Under the pieces are notes generated by a model, which worked only from the letters and a program-made list of their open reading frames with translations, did not search any database and was not told the origin of the DNA. A stretch of DNA of 64,000 nucleotides from JABDGM01 sp046349975 (lineage in GTDB: Bacteria > Planctomycetota > Planctomycetia > Pirellulales > Lacipirellulaceae). The stretch lies in assembly GCA_046349975.1 (NCBI GenBank), contig JAXMBH010000003.1, forward strand, positions 124,001 to 188,000, read 5' to 3'. Below are positions 63,778 to 64,000 of the stretch, in pieces. Position numbers and translations under genes: made by a program. Positions within the stretch are counted from its first letter, which is position 1, and every line of letters starts with the position of its first letter.

Positions 63778-64000
63778 ATGGCTGCTAGATCGCGGTATGC
63801 TGCGGCATTTTGCATTCTGCATTTTGCGTTTTGCACTGTCCAATTTCCGACTTTCACGCCCGCTGCCGAGCCTGACCCCGCCGTGCTCGCCGCCGAGCAG
63901 ACGCGTATCGAGACAATCGAACGCATTTCCAAGCCCACCATCGCGATCTTCTCCGCCGACGGCAACGGCGGCGGCTCGGGCATTATCATTTCGCCCGATG
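63778..64000 (+). CDS. Trypsin-like (HtrA/S1-type) serine protease, N-terminal part (cut by window edge)
   Basis: An open frame from the ATG at 63778 to the end of the window, 74 residues. After a signal-like segment (AAAFCILHFAFCTVQF) come RIETIERISKPTIAIFSADG and NGGGSGIIISPD, the standard opening of trypsin-like proteases of the HtrA/Do type, where the chymotrypsin fold begins just before the catalytic His. The His, Asp and Ser lie beyond the window. The hydrophobic core of the signal is encoded by a TGCATTTTGC repeat (63805-63835). As the last gene of the MoxR locus it could process or protect envelope proteins; the family call rests on the short start only. Confidence 0.7.
   Translation, partial: MAARSRYAAAFCILHFAFCTVQFPTFTPAAEPDPAVLAAEQTRIETIERISKPTIAIFSADGNGGGSGIIISPD
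63805..63835 (+). repeat. GCATTTT-type tandem repeat within the protease signal sequence
   Basis: Four imperfect GCATTTT/GCGTTTT units at 7-9-base spacing, of the same family as the right arm of the repeat at 53705-53784. Here only one arm is present. It is read as AFCILHFAFC. Confidence 0.75.

Overview
The window looks like a chromosomal segment of a high-GC planctomycete, probably of the Pirellulales type. The reasons are the density of lineage-typical families: two DUF1559-region features (a DUF1559 pseudopilin with an H-X9-DG tail next to a small transthyretin-like lipoprotein), PEP-CTERM and dockerin-like tails on secreted proteins, a PVC-type haem-binding CxxCH protein, Tat-exported Gfo/Idh/MocA oxidoreductases, a sulfatase, and a very long MoxR/DUF58/VWA locus. 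No rRNA, tRNA, CRISPR array, transposase or phage gene was recognised.

Layout. (1) 1-3957: end of a LacI-type regulator, then a short operon of a secreted ADP-ribosylglycohydrolase, a RhaT-like sugar permease and a ribokinase. (2) 4521-10829: a tripartite efflux locus, with a TolC/NodT-type outer-membrane factor, a MarR regulator behind an AT-rich dyad operator, a MacA-like adaptor and a MacB-like ABC transporter. (3) 10874-31500: a glucuronoxylan-use region. It holds a GH3 glycosidase, mannonate dehydratase, an SDR reductase, a GH67 alpha-glucuronidase, two GH10 xylanases, a GPH-type symporter, secreted dockerin/PEP-CTERM and DUF1559 proteins, a XylR regulator and a CE7-SGNH double esterase. 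Near-identical copies of one DNA motif (core AAAAATGTTGCGATC) lie upstream of the GH3/uxuA pair, a GH10 gene, the dockerin protein and xylR itself, and look like the regulator's operators. (4) 31510-42527: a ceramidase-like protein, a 1007-residue haem-binding dehydrogenase-like protein, two Gfo/Idh/MocA oxidoreductases, a sulfatase, a PEP-CTERM protein and an HU-type DNA-binding protein. (5) 43046-64000: a PQQ-propeller/TPR protein, a prenyltransferase-fold protein, then MoxR, DUF58, BatA/VWA, a second VWA protein, a large membrane protein, a coiled-coil protein, two exported proteins and the start of a trypsin-like protease, all on the plus strand.

How they fit together. In region 3, secreted GH10 enzymes and esterases would cut and deacetylate xylan, the GPH symporter would import oligosaccharides, GH67 would release (methyl)glucuronate, GH3 would finish the xylo-oligomers, and the SDR plus UxuA would carry the uronate towards 2-keto-3-deoxygluconate. 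Region 5 is a MoxR-type AAA+/VWA system whose substrate is unknown.

The most unusual signals are: the shared operator-like motif; a series of imperfect inverted repeats of different sequence families at successive gene junctions of the MoxR locus; one of these repeats (TGCAAAATGCA type) being translated in the same frame in two genes to give the hydrophobic part of an apparent signal sequence; and a single-base frameshift in the second VWA gene that splits its membrane anchor from its VWA domain. Gene starts are chosen by eye, and functions rest on recognising families from the protein sequence without database searches.
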